Shown one piece after another: positions 36,398 to 43,512 of a DNA stretch of 43,528 nucleotides. The stretch comes from Planctomycetota bacterium (lineage in GTDB: Bacteria; Planctomycetota; Planctomycetia; Gemmatales; Gemmataceae), in the NCBI GenBank assembly GCA_029777335.1, contig JAKOSN010000049.1, forward strand, positions 1 through 43,528. The letters run 5' to 3'. A program made the position numbers and the translations under genes. Below the pieces are notes generated by a model, which worked only from the letters and a program-made list of their open reading frames with translations, ran no database searches and was not told the origin of the DNA. Positions within the stretch are counted from its first letter, which is position 1. Each line of letters begins with the position of its first letter.

Positions 36398-37419
36398 CTT
36401 TGCGGGTAGGAATTGTCGGTTGTGGCCTGATTGGTCACAAGCGGGCGCGCGCCCTGGGAACGGCTCAGCTGGTCGCGGTGGCCGATACCCAGCTGGCACG
36501 GGCGCAGGCACTGGCCGCCCAGTATCCGGGCTGTCACGCCCTGGACTGGCAAGCCCTTGTCACCCAGGCCGATGTGGATGTGGTGATCGTGGCCACCACG
36601 AACAACGCGCTGGCGGCAGTCACGTTGGAGGCGATCCAGCACGGCAAGCATGTGCTGGTTGAAAAGCCGGCCGCGCGTTCCGCCGCCGAGTTGCGCCCCG
36701 TGGTCGAGGCAGCCGAGCGACAGGGCGTTGTCGTCAAGGTTGGGTTCAATCATCGTTTTCATCCGGGCCCAGCGCGGGCGTGGGAACTGGTGCGCAGCGG
36801 CGCCATCGGCCCCGTCCTGTATGTGCGTGCTCGCTACGGCCATGGGGGCCGCCCTGGCTACGATCGCGAATGGCGGGCTGATCCCGTGCTCGCGGGGGGG
36901 GGCGAGTTGCTCGATCAGGGCGTGCACCTGATCGACCTGGCCCGCTGGTACGTGGGCGATTTCAGCGAAGTTACGGGCTTTACCCACACCTATTTCTGGG
37001 ACATGCCCGTCGAAGATAACGGCTTCATCTCGCTGCGCTCGGCACGCGGACAGCTGGCCTGGTTGCATGCCAGCTGCACCGAGTGGAAGAATCTTTTCTG
37101 CTTTGAGATCTTTGGCCGCACCGGAAAAGTACAGATCGACGGGCTGGGCGGCAGTTACGGAGTGGAACGACTCAGCTTCTATCGGATGTTGCCTCAGATG
37201 GGCCCCCCGGAAACAACCATCTGGGAGTTTCCCGGCGAGGATCTCTCCTGGAAACATGAGTTTGCTCATTTCGAGAGTTGCATCCTGGAACAACGACGGC
37301 CCAGTGGCAATCTCCAGGATGCCCTCGCGGCACTCGAAATCATCCAGCGGATCTACGAGCAAAATCCTGGCGCTGCGACATCCAGCGCTGGTGAATCGCA
37401 AAGAAGGATGGCGTCATGA
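36394..37419 (+). CDS. Gfo/Idh/MocA-family oxidoreductase
   Basis: A 341-aa NAD(P)-dependent sugar oxidoreductase. The Rossmann motif is VGIVGCGLIGHKRA and the EKP motif is VLVEKPAARS. The usual second domain carries GGELLDQGVHLIDLARW, with the catalytic His in GVHLIDL. Family members oxidise or reduce a hydroxyl or keto group of sugars or nucleotide sugars. It overlaps both neighbours (ATGA at 36394 and 37416), so it is tightly coupled within the sugar operon. The substrate is unknown. Confidence 0.88.
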   Translation: MTLRVGIVGCGLIGHKRARALGTAQLVAVADTQLARAQALAAQYPGCHALDWQALVTQADVDVVIVATTNNALAAVTLEAIQHGKHVLVEKPAARSAAELRPVVEAAERQGVVVKVGFNHRFHPGPARAWELVRSGAIGPVLYVRARYGHGGRPGYDREWRADPVLAGGGELLDQGVHLIDLARWYVGDFSEVTGFTHTYFWDMPVEDNGFISLRSARGQLAWLHASCTEWKNLFCFEIFGRTGKVQIDGLGGSYGVERLSFYRMLPQMGPPETTIWEFPGEDLSWKHEFAHFESCILEQRRPSGNLQDALAALEIIQRIYEQNPGAATSSAGESQRRMAS

Positions 37420-38396
37420 TCATCACGCGCAGTCCGTTGCGGATCACTCTGGGAGGCGGTGGCACCGACCTGCCGTCCTACTATCGGGACCACACCGGCT
37501 TTTTGATCGCCGCCGCGATCGACAAGTATGTGTGCATCACCATTCATCAGACCTTTGTTCCAGAATTGATCGTGAAATATTCACGGCTGGAACGAGTGAC
37601 CCATGCGGACCAGGTGCAACACCCCATCATTCGCGAGTCGATGCGAGTCGCTGGGTTGAACGGCACGGGGATGGAGATCACCAGCATGGCCGATATTCCC
37701 GCTGGAACCGGTCTTGGTTCCTCGGGGAGTTTTACCACTGCCCTGATCAAGGCATTGTGCTCTTTCAAGAAAGACCTTATTTCCCCGCAGCAACTCGCAG
37801 AACAGGCGTGCCACATTGAGATTGATCGTCTGGGGGAGCCGATTGGAAAACAGGATCAATACATTGCCGCCTTTGGTGGCGTGACCTGTTTTCGTTTCCA
37901 TCCCGATGATCATGTAGAAGTCTGGCCGCTCCCGATCGATTCCGAAACGCTGTACAACCTCGAAGATAACCTGGTCCTTTTCTTCACCGGCTACAGTCGG
38001 TCGGCATCGAGTATTCTCAAGGAACAGGATCAACGAAGCAAACAGAATGACAAGCAGATGGTGGAGAATCTTCACTTTGTCAAGGATCTTGGTTATCAAA
38101 GCCTGGAAGCGTTGAAGGAAGGCAATCTCCGCCACTTTGCTGAATTGATGAATGTGCACTGGGAGCACAAAAAGAAACGCAGCGGTTCAATGAGCAATGG
38201 CGATATTGATCGCTGGTATCATCTCGCGCTGGATAATGGTGCAGTGGGCGGCAAGCTCATTGGCGCTGGAGGTGGCGGCTTCCTGCTTTTTTACACCGAG
38301 AACAAGACCCGCTTGCGTCATGCCATGGCCCAGGCGGGGCTGCAAGAAGTGCGCTTCCGTTTCGATTTTGAAGGCACCAAAACCATTTTGAATTAA
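37416..38396 (+). CDS. hddA: D-glycero-D-manno-heptose 7-phosphate kinase-like GHMP kinase
   Basis: A 326-aa GHMP-superfamily kinase. The N-terminal motif RSPLRITLGGGGTDLPSYY, the ATP loop IPAGTGLGSSGSFTTAL and the C-terminal KLIGAGGGGFLLFY are those of HddA, which phosphorylates D-glycero-D-manno-heptose 7-phosphate to the 1,7-bisphosphate. The GmhA-, GmhB- and HddC-like genes downstream support this call. It overlaps the Gfo/Idh gene by ATGA. A 120-bp structured-looking spacer follows. Confidence 0.82.
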   Translation: MIITRSPLRITLGGGGTDLPSYYRDHTGFLIAAAIDKYVCITIHQTFVPELIVKYSRLERVTHADQVQHPIIRESMRVAGLNGTGMEITSMADIPAGTGLGSSGSFTTALIKALCSFKKDLISPQQLAEQACHIEIDRLGEPIGKQDQYIAAFGGVTCFRFHPDDHVEVWPLPIDSETLYNLEDNLVLFFTGYSRSASSILKEQDQRSKQNDKQMVENLHFVKDLGYQSLEALKEGNLRHFAELMNVHWEHKKKRSGSMSNGDIDRWYHLALDNGAVGGKLIGAGGGGFLLFYTENKTRLRHAMAQAGLQEVRFRFDFEGTKTILN

Positions 38397-38421
38397 CACG
38401 CTACACGATAGAGCATCGGTC

Positions 38422-38495
38422 CTGAAAGCAGCTCCCCTGTGGAAGAGGCGCCCAGCCAGGAGAGGATGCCTCGGAGCACGGCGTGGAGCTTTCAG
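38422..38495 (+). other. nested inverted repeats in the hddA-nucleotidyltransferase spacer
   Basis: CTGAAA (38422-38427) pairs with TTTCAG (38490-38495), GCTCC (38431-38435) with GGAGC (38485-38489), and GAGGC (38445-38449) with GCCTC (38468-38472). Together they can fold a multi-stem RNA in the only long gap (120 bp) of the operon after 33243. It may be a processing, stability or translation-control element; this is by eye only. Confidence 0.35.
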
Positions 38496-38516
38496 CCCAG
38501 TACCAGGAGAGTTCTC

Positions 38517-39260
38517 ATGGTGCGGTTGGCGAACCACCGGGAAACGCTCGCCGAGGTCCCCGTTGCCTTGCTCGCCGGCGGGCTGGCCACTCGGCTCCGG
38601 CCCATCACGCAGACCATTCCCAAGGCGATGGTCGAGGTGGCTGGCCGACCCTTTATTGACCATCAGCTGACCCTTTTACAGACGAAAGGGATCCGCCGAG
38701 TAGTTCTCTGTCTTGGCCATCTGGGCGAACAGATTGAGGCCCATGTGGGCGACGGTCGAAAGTTGGGGCTGAACGTTTCGTATTCTTACGATGGGGCGCG
38801 CCTGGTTGGGACGGGCGGCGCGCTACGGCGCGCAGTTTCTCTCCTGGGCGATCTGTGCTGGGTTCTTTATGGCGATTCGTATTTGAATATCGACTACCGC
38901 GCCATCCTCGATGCCTTTCATGGCTCAGGGGCCGAGGCGATGATGACCGTCTATCAAAACGGCAATCGTTGGGATCGCTCCAATGTGATCTTTCACGAAG
39001 GCCGCTTGATCTGTTATGACAAGCGACGTCCCGCACCGGAAATGACCCACATCGATTACGGGGCCAGCTTGCTGCGCACCTCCTTGTTGCACGAGATCCC
39101 TGCGGACGAACCCTACGATCTGGCCGAACTCTTTCATCGCCTGGTGGCGGAAGGGAAGATGGTCGGCCATGAGATTTATGAGCGGTTCTACGAGATCGGT
39201 TCCCCCTCGGGCCTGGCGGAGGCACAGGTGTATCTGGGCCGCCGCGCCAGGACTGGTTGA
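38517..39260 (+). CDS. sugar-1-phosphate nucleotidyltransferase (HddC-like)
   Basis: A 247-aa NTP-transferase with the pyrophosphorylase loop LLAGGLATRLRPITQTIPKA and the metal-binding YGDSYLNID segment. It belongs to the group that includes HddC, RfbA-like and mannose-1-phosphate guanylyltransferase proteins. Next to HddA- and GmhA/B-like genes the best fit is loading of heptose 1-phosphate onto a nucleotide; GDP in the HddC pathway. ATG 38517 follows CAGGAGAG; the longer frame from 38439 includes the structured spacer and was not used. Confidence 0.82.
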   Translation: MVRLANHRETLAEVPVALLAGGLATRLRPITQTIPKAMVEVAGRPFIDHQLTLLQTKGIRRVVLCLGHLGEQIEAHVGDGRKLGLNVSYSYDGARLVGTGGALRRAVSLLGDLCWVLYGDSYLNIDYRAILDAFHGSGAEAMMTVYQNGNRWDRSNVIFHEGRLICYDKRRPAPEMTHIDYGASLLRTSLLHEIPADEPYDLAELFHRLVAEGKMVGHEIYERFYEIGSPSGLAEAQVYLGRRARTG

Positions 39261-39275
39261 GAAGGCGACAGGCAC

Positions 39276-39875
39276 ATGCAATTCACAAAAGCCTTTCTGG
39301 AAGAAGCCGCCACCATTCTTACTCAAATCGATGTTCAGGCGATTGAGTGCGTCGCCGACCATCTGGTTGCGGTGCGTGAACGCGGCGGGCGTCTCTTCTT
39401 TCTCGGAGTGGGCGGTAGCGCTGCCAATGCCTCCCATGCCGTGAATGATTTTCGCAAGATCGCAGACTTTGAAGCCTACTCCCCAACGGATAATGTCTCT
39501 GAATTGACCGCTCGCACCAATGATGAATCGTGGGAATCGGTCTTTGTGAACTGGCTGCGTGGGAGTCGGCTCAATCGCCGCGATATGATCTTTGTGCTGT
39601 CCGTGGGTGGAGGCGATCTGGAACGCAATGTAAGCCCGAACCTTGTTCGCGCGGTCGAATACGCTCGTGCTGTGGGGGCAACGGTCTGTGGCATTGTGGG
39701 ACGCAATGGGGGCTACACCGCCAAGGTGGCCGATGCCTGTGTCATTATCCCCACCGTGAGTGCAGAAAATGTAACCCCTCATGCCGAGGCCTTCCAGGGG
39801 GTGGTGTGGCATCTGCTGGTGTCGCATCCCAAATTAAAACGCGTGAAGACCAAGTGGGAAGCGGTGGCCGCATGA
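39276..39875 (+). CDS. SIS-domain sugar isomerase, GmhA-like
   Basis: A 199-aa SIS-domain protein resembling phosphoheptose isomerase, which turns sedoheptulose 7-phosphate into heptose 7-phosphate. It keeps GVGGSAANASHAVNDF and a His in WHLLV near the C-terminus. The usual metal-site Glu of the GmhA AAEL motif aligns with Asp (VNDF), and the second SIS motif reads SVGGGD rather than SGNS. So it is a divergent GmhA homologue. It is 15 bp after the nucleotidyltransferase and overlaps GmhB-like by ATGA. Confidence 0.78.
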   Translation: MQFTKAFLEEAATILTQIDVQAIECVADHLVAVRERGGRLFFLGVGGSAANASHAVNDFRKIADFEAYSPTDNVSELTARTNDESWESVFVNWLRGSRLNRRDMIFVLSVGGGDLERNVSPNLVRAVEYARAVGATVCGIVGRNGGYTAKVADACVIIPTVSAENVTPHAEAFQGVVWHLLVSHPKLKRVKTKWEAVAA

Positions 39876-40432
39876 GCTGGAAATCCCCGGCGGTGTTCCT
39901 TGATCGCGACGGCGTGCTCAATCGGGCGGTGGTTCGGAATGGTAAGCCGTACCCGCCCGCATCCCTGGAGGAACTGGAGATCCTCCCCGGCGTCCCAGAG
40001 GCACTGGGTTTGCTCCGACAGGCAGGATATCGTTTGCTGGTGGTCACCAATCAACCCGACGTGGCCCGTGGAACCCAGCGTCGCGAGGTGGTCGAGCGCA
40101 TGCATCATTACCTGGCCGAGCACTTACCACTCGACGGGTTTTATGTTTGCTACGAGGATGGCGATGCCTGTCCCGAGCGCAAGCCCAACCCTGGTTTGCT
40201 CTGGCGGGCAGCGCAGGAGCATCAGCTCGATTTAACGCTGAGTTTCATGGTTGGAGATCGCTGGCGCGACGTGGAGGCAGGGCGCCGCGCAGGGTGTCGA
40301 ACGATCTTTCTCGATTATGGTTATCGCGAGAAACAGCCGGAGGCTCCCGAGTTCCGCACCACGGATTTGTCTGCGGCCACGCGGTGGATTCTCGCTTTCA
40401 GGAACGGAACCAAAGAGGAGTTGTGCGCATGA
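39872..40432 (+). CDS. HAD-IIIA hydrolase, GmhB-like heptose bisphosphate phosphatase
   Basis: A 186-aa HAD-superfamily phosphatase. The nucleophile motif is FLDRDGVLNRAV, motif II is VVTNQPDVARG and the acidic GDRWRDVEAG closes the site. This matches GmhB, which removes the 7-phosphate of heptose 1,7-bisphosphate. The zinc-binding insert of typical GmhB (pattern CxHxx..CxC) is shortened to CYEDGDACPERKP, keeping two Cys only. It overlaps GmhA-like by ATGA and the transaldolase by ATGA, so translation of these three genes is coupled. Confidence 0.85.
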   Translation: MSWKSPAVFLDRDGVLNRAVVRNGKPYPPASLEELEILPGVPEALGLLRQAGYRLLVVTNQPDVARGTQRREVVERMHHYLAEHLPLDGFYVCYEDGDACPERKPNPGLLWRAAQEHQLDLTLSFMVGDRWRDVEAGRRAGCRTIFLDYGYREKQPEAPEFRTTDLSAATRWILAFRNGTKEELCA

Positions 40433-41172
40433 CCCCCCTGAGCCGCTTGCACATCAAGCTGTTCGCCGACGGAGCCGATCGCGCCGGGATGCTGGAAATG
40501 TACCGCAACCCCGCCATCCAGGGCTTCACCACCAATCCCACGCTGATGCGTAAGGCGGGCGTGAGCGATTATGAAGCCTTCGCCCGAACCATTATTGAGG
40601 ATATTCCCGATCGCCATCTTTCCTTTGAAGTCTTTTCCGACGATTTTGATGAAATGGCTTATCAGGCCGAGCGGATCGCCCGGTGGGGCGACAACGTCTA
40701 CGTGAAGATCCCCATTACCAACACCCGTGGCGAATCGAGTGTTCCCCTGATTGGGGATCTCTCTCGTGATGGGGTGAAAGTGAATGTCACGGCGGTTTTC
40801 ACGCTGAATCAGGTGTCTGCCGTATGTGGCGTGCTGGATGACAACACCCCCGCCGTGGTCTCTGTCTTCGCTGGCCGGATTGCCGATACGGGTCGTGATC
40901 CGGTGCCGCTGATGAGCAAATGCAAGCATTTGCTGGCGAGCAAACCCAACGTCGAACTCCTCTGGGCCAGCCCGCGCGAATTGCTCAACATCTTTCAGGC
41001 CGAAGCAGCGGGGTGTCACATCATCACTGTCCCGCACGATATGCTCAAGAAACTCAATTTGATCGGTAAGAACCTGGAAGATTATTCGCTGGAAACAGTC
41101 AAGATGTTCCGCACCGATGCCCTCAAGGCAGGCTACAGTTTGGAGCCGGAACGTCGGCGTCGCGCTGCGTGA
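40429..41172 (+). CDS. transaldolase-family protein
   Basis: A 247-aa TalC/transaldolase-like aldolase. The Schiff-base Lys is in VYVKIPIT (Lys93), with GFTTNPTLM near the N-terminus and TAVFTLNQVSA downstream. Transaldolases exchange a dihydroxyacetone unit between fructose 6-phosphate and erythrose 4-phosphate, giving sedoheptulose 7-phosphate, the substrate of GmhA. Its ATGA coupling to the GmhB-like gene places it in the heptose pathway. A fructose-6-phosphate aldolase-like role is an alternative. It is the last gene of the operon, before a strong hairpin. Confidence 0.82.
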   Translation: MTPLSRLHIKLFADGADRAGMLEMYRNPAIQGFTTNPTLMRKAGVSDYEAFARTIIEDIPDRHLSFEVFSDDFDEMAYQAERIARWGDNVYVKIPITNTRGESSVPLIGDLSRDGVKVNVTAVFTLNQVSAVCGVLDDNTPAVVSVFAGRIADTGRDPVPLMSKCKHLLASKPNVELLWASPRELLNIFQAEAAGCHIITVPHDMLKKLNLIGKNLEDYSLETVKMFRTDALKAGYSLEPERRRRAA

Positions 41173-41192
41173 CCCTTGCGTGTCACTAAAGA

Positions 41193-41233
41193 GCAAAGGG
41201 TGGACCTGAAAAGTTATCAGGTCCACCCTTTGC
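41193..41233. terminator. 17-bp hairpin terminator of the sugar operon
   Basis: Bases 41193-41209 pair perfectly with 41217-41233 around a 7-nt loop (AAAGTTA). It lies 20 bp beyond the transaldolase stop and 69 bp from the convergent FG-GAP gene. No long T-tract follows, but the stem is very stable and could act in both directions. Confidence 0.7.
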
Positions 41234-41301
41234 TTCCCGGGAGTGGTGATGCGCCCCTTGCTGCCAAAGCCACCACCATCATCAAAGGAATTAGCGACCG
41301 A

Positions 41302-42906
41302 TCAATCCGGAGAGTTCGGTTTGCCCTCGTTGTGCCAGAGGGTCGCTCCGGGGCTCCTGGCGGGACGGGCAAAACCACCGATCAGGATATCCAGACGTCC
41401 TGTTCCAAAGACGTCGCCCAGCACACAGCTCACCTGATCGCACGTTCGCTTTTCCAGCGAATGGCGGACAAACTTCCCGGGCGCAACCTGCTCCAGCAGT
41501 ATCACGGAATCCAGATTGAGTGAGGTCCGTTGCGGGAACGCTTCCTCGGGAAGGAACGCCACCGCGACGATGTGCATCTTGCCATCGCCATTGAGTTCGC
41601 CCGCCACCGCTCGATGCACGCCATACATGCTGGTCAGATGATGGTGGATCCAGGGGAACTTTCCCTTGCCCGGATTTTCCAACCACTGAACAGAGTGATA
41701 GGGTTTGAGCAACCCAGGGTTATCCATCACATCGCCGTTGGTGTAAAGCACATCCTGAGCGCCGTCCCCGTTGAGATCGACCAGTTCAATCCCGCTGCTG
41801 CCATATGCCGGGTGTGGTGCCTGGTAAATCGTTTCCTTCTGGAAAGTGCCGTCGCCCTGGTTGAGGAACGCAACAATCGTCTCATGTTCCTGGCTAATCA
41901 GGGCGATGAAATCCGGTTTCTGGTCGCCATTGAGATCCCCCACAGGAACATGAATTGCGCCGTGCCGATCATCAACCACGTGAGGGCGAAAATCTGGTTT
42001 CTTCCAATCCCTGGTGTGATTCTCCAGCAACAGCACATTCCCGGCTCGATACCAGCCAAAAACGGCAACGATCAGGTCCAGTTGGCCTGTGCCGCGAAAG
42101 TCGGCGAACTGCACATCGGCCACCCGTCCCACATCCCTGAGCAGCGTGTGCGGCTCGTAGGTGCCATCCGAAAGCCCACGCAACCAAACGACGCTTCCGC
42201 AGAGCGAATCGGTTGGTGAGAAATTGCCCAGGTTGGCCACCACAATATCCTGGATCCCATCGCCATCCAGATCAACCACCTCCGCATGGCCGGGATTTTT
42301 GATGACCTCGCGATGTTCGGGATCGGGCCATCCGGCGAGCACGCGCCACCTGGGGTGTTCCTCCCATGGTTTGAGCGCCAGGATCTGGTTGCGGTTCATC
42401 TCCGTCGCCAAAACTTCCTTGCGTTTGGGATCGGAGAGATGGACGAAACTGATGTGAGAAAGGAAGGGTTCCTGCGAGTCATTGGCTACGGGCGGCCAGT
42501 TGATTTTGGTGAACTGCGCTGGGGGAGGCGTATCTGCCTCCTCGACCTTGATGGGAGGCAAGGTGTGCGGCGCCCGATCCTGGTAATAGCGGAGTACGGC
42601 GGCCTCGCTGGGAACCTTGTCGATTTTGTGATCGAACGCCTCAAAGAAGCCGAACCCACGATTCACTTCCTGTTTCCAGTTGGCGCGCGGGAAGGAGTCG
42701 GGTGGGGGAAACTTGTGGCAGTAGGCGCAGAAGTTATGCACCTCTGCTTCCGTGGCGGCGGTCACCGTGGTCGTGAGTGGGACTGGCCTGGCCTGATCGG
42801 GTCGGGTGAAATATTCGATCCCGAGGATGAGCGCGGCCAAAACGAAGCCGCCAGCCAGGAAACGCACCCAGAGAGGAAGCCCTTGGCGAGTAGGCCGATC
42901 GCTCAT
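41302..42906 (-). CDS. membrane-anchored single-heme-motif protein with FG-GAP/VCBS repeats
   Basis: A 534-aa protein. A hydrophobic segment near residues 12-32 (LWVRFLAGGFVLAALILG) probably acts as a signal anchor. A single CAYCH motif (Cys60, Cys63, His64) fits covalent c-type heme attachment. The rest has about six FG-GAP/VCBS-type repeats, for example DLDGDGIQDIVVANLG and DLNGDGAQDVLYTNGD, that form a beta-propeller. Proteins of this sort are common in planctomycetes. The function is unknown; redox and calcium-bound surface roles are possible. ATG 42906 directly follows a hairpin; the frame upstream to 43077 has no homology-like content. Confidence 0.8.
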   Translation of the reverse strand: MSDRPTRQGLPLWVRFLAGGFVLAALILGIEYFTRPDQARPVPLTTTVTAATEAEVHNFCAYCHKFPPPDSFPRANWKQEVNRGFGFFEAFDHKIDKVPSEAAVLRYYQDRAPHTLPPIKVEEADTPPPAQFTKINWPPVANDSQEPFLSHISFVHLSDPKRKEVLATEMNRNQILALKPWEEHPRWRVLAGWPDPEHREVIKNPGHAEVVDLDGDGIQDIVVANLGNFSPTDSLCGSVVWLRGLSDGTYEPHTLLRDVGRVADVQFADFRGTGQLDLIVAVFGWYRAGNVLLLENHTRDWKKPDFRPHVVDDRHGAIHVPVGDLNGDQKPDFIALISQEHETIVAFLNQGDGTFQKETIYQAPHPAYGSSGIELVDLNGDGAQDVLYTNGDVMDNPGLLKPYHSVQWLENPGKGKFPWIHHHLTSMYGVHRAVAGELNGDGKMHIVAVAFLPEEAFPQRTSLNLDSVILLEQVAPGKFVRHSLEKRTCDQVSCVLGDVFGTGRLDILIGGFARPARSPGATLWHNEGKPNSPD

Positions 42907-42928
42907 GGATCCTATCCCCACAGGATCC
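42907..42928 (-). promoter_or_regulatory. hairpin overlapping the ribosome-binding site of the FG-GAP gene
   Basis: GGATCCT (42907-42913) and AGGATCC (42922-42928) form a 7-bp stem with an 8-nt loop. In the mRNA (minus strand) the AGGA of the ribosome site is inside the 3' arm and the stem ends directly at the ATG. This could reduce or regulate translation initiation. It is seen by eye and not modelled. Confidence 0.35.
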
Positions 42929-43111
42929 CAAGCCAGCGTTCGAGCAAAAACGTTGGCTTCGATCCCGATCGGCACCCAGTCCTCAGGGTAGTGGACCAAA
43001 GCACCACTGGCAACGGTATTTCCATGTGAAACAACGTTGATCTGAGCAGGGTCCGAACAATGTGAAGAGGAGGACAAGCGCTGGCCGGGAGAGAAGACCG
43101 TGTTGAGAAGG

Positions 43112-43157
43112 GGTGGTTGGAGGGAGTTGAACCCTCACCCTCTGGTTCACAGCCAGA
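43112..43157 (-). tRNA. 3'-half fragment of tRNA-His(GTG), likely attachment-site scar
   Basis: Reading the minus strand from 43157: TCTGG, loop CTGTGAA (anticodon GTG) and CCAGA form the anticodon arm. A 4-nt variable region follows, then GAGGG-TTCAACT-CCCTC as the T arm, then CAACCAC and a C discriminator, as in tRNA-His. No D arm or 5' acceptor strand (GTGGTTG) exists upstream at 43158-43528. So only the half from the anticodon arm to the 3' end is present, as left at one end of an element integrated in a tRNA gene. It is not a functional tRNA. Confidence 0.65.
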
Positions 43158-43512
43158 AGATGAGCGATATAAAGTCAATACAGAAAGCACTTTACAACAG
43201 CGAACAGGCAGTTTGCACAAACAGCAAGTCGATACTGACGCCGAAGCGTCAACACAATCGGCCCATGACAGGCAAACGTCAACGCCAGCAAGTGCCGAGA
43301 AATCCGCAACGCCGAAGGGCGAGACGGCGACTGAATCCCGCACTGATGACTCGAAGCCTGCGCAAGCGCCGAATGCCAACGGGCCGTCCGCACCGCCCCC
43401 TTCGTCTTTGGATGCCCTGGCCGCGGCCCTGCTGGCCCTGGCCCCTGAGCAACGGGCGAGGCTGGCCGTGGCCCTGCTCTCTGCCGGCAAGACTCCCCCA
43501 AGCGAAGGGTGA
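43117..43512 (+). CDS. ORF reading out of the tRNA scar; possible tail of an element gene
   Basis: A 131-codon frame that begins (TTG) inside the tRNA-His fragment and has no internal ATG. It is rich in Ser, Thr, Pro and Gln in the middle and ends with an Ala/Leu helix (LDALAAALLALAPEQRARL). Its first residues (EGVEPSPSGSQPE) are the translation of the tRNA fragment. The GC content of 43161-43240 is 34 of 80 bases, well below the backbone. It may be the cut-off C-terminal part of a gene that is complete only in the circular form of an integrative element. I do not recognise the protein and cannot show that it is expressed. Confidence 0.35.
   Translation: MEGVEPSPSGSQPEDERYKVNTESTLQQRTGSLHKQQVDTDAEASTQSAHDRQTSTPASAEKSATPKGETATESRTDDSKPAQAPNANGPSAPPPSSLDALAAALLALAPEQRARLAVALLSAGKTPPSEG

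Noticed and set aside
43112..43190. complete tRNA-His gene
   Set aside because: The anticodon and T arms are perfect, but there is no D arm and no 5' acceptor strand complementary to CAACCAC upstream.
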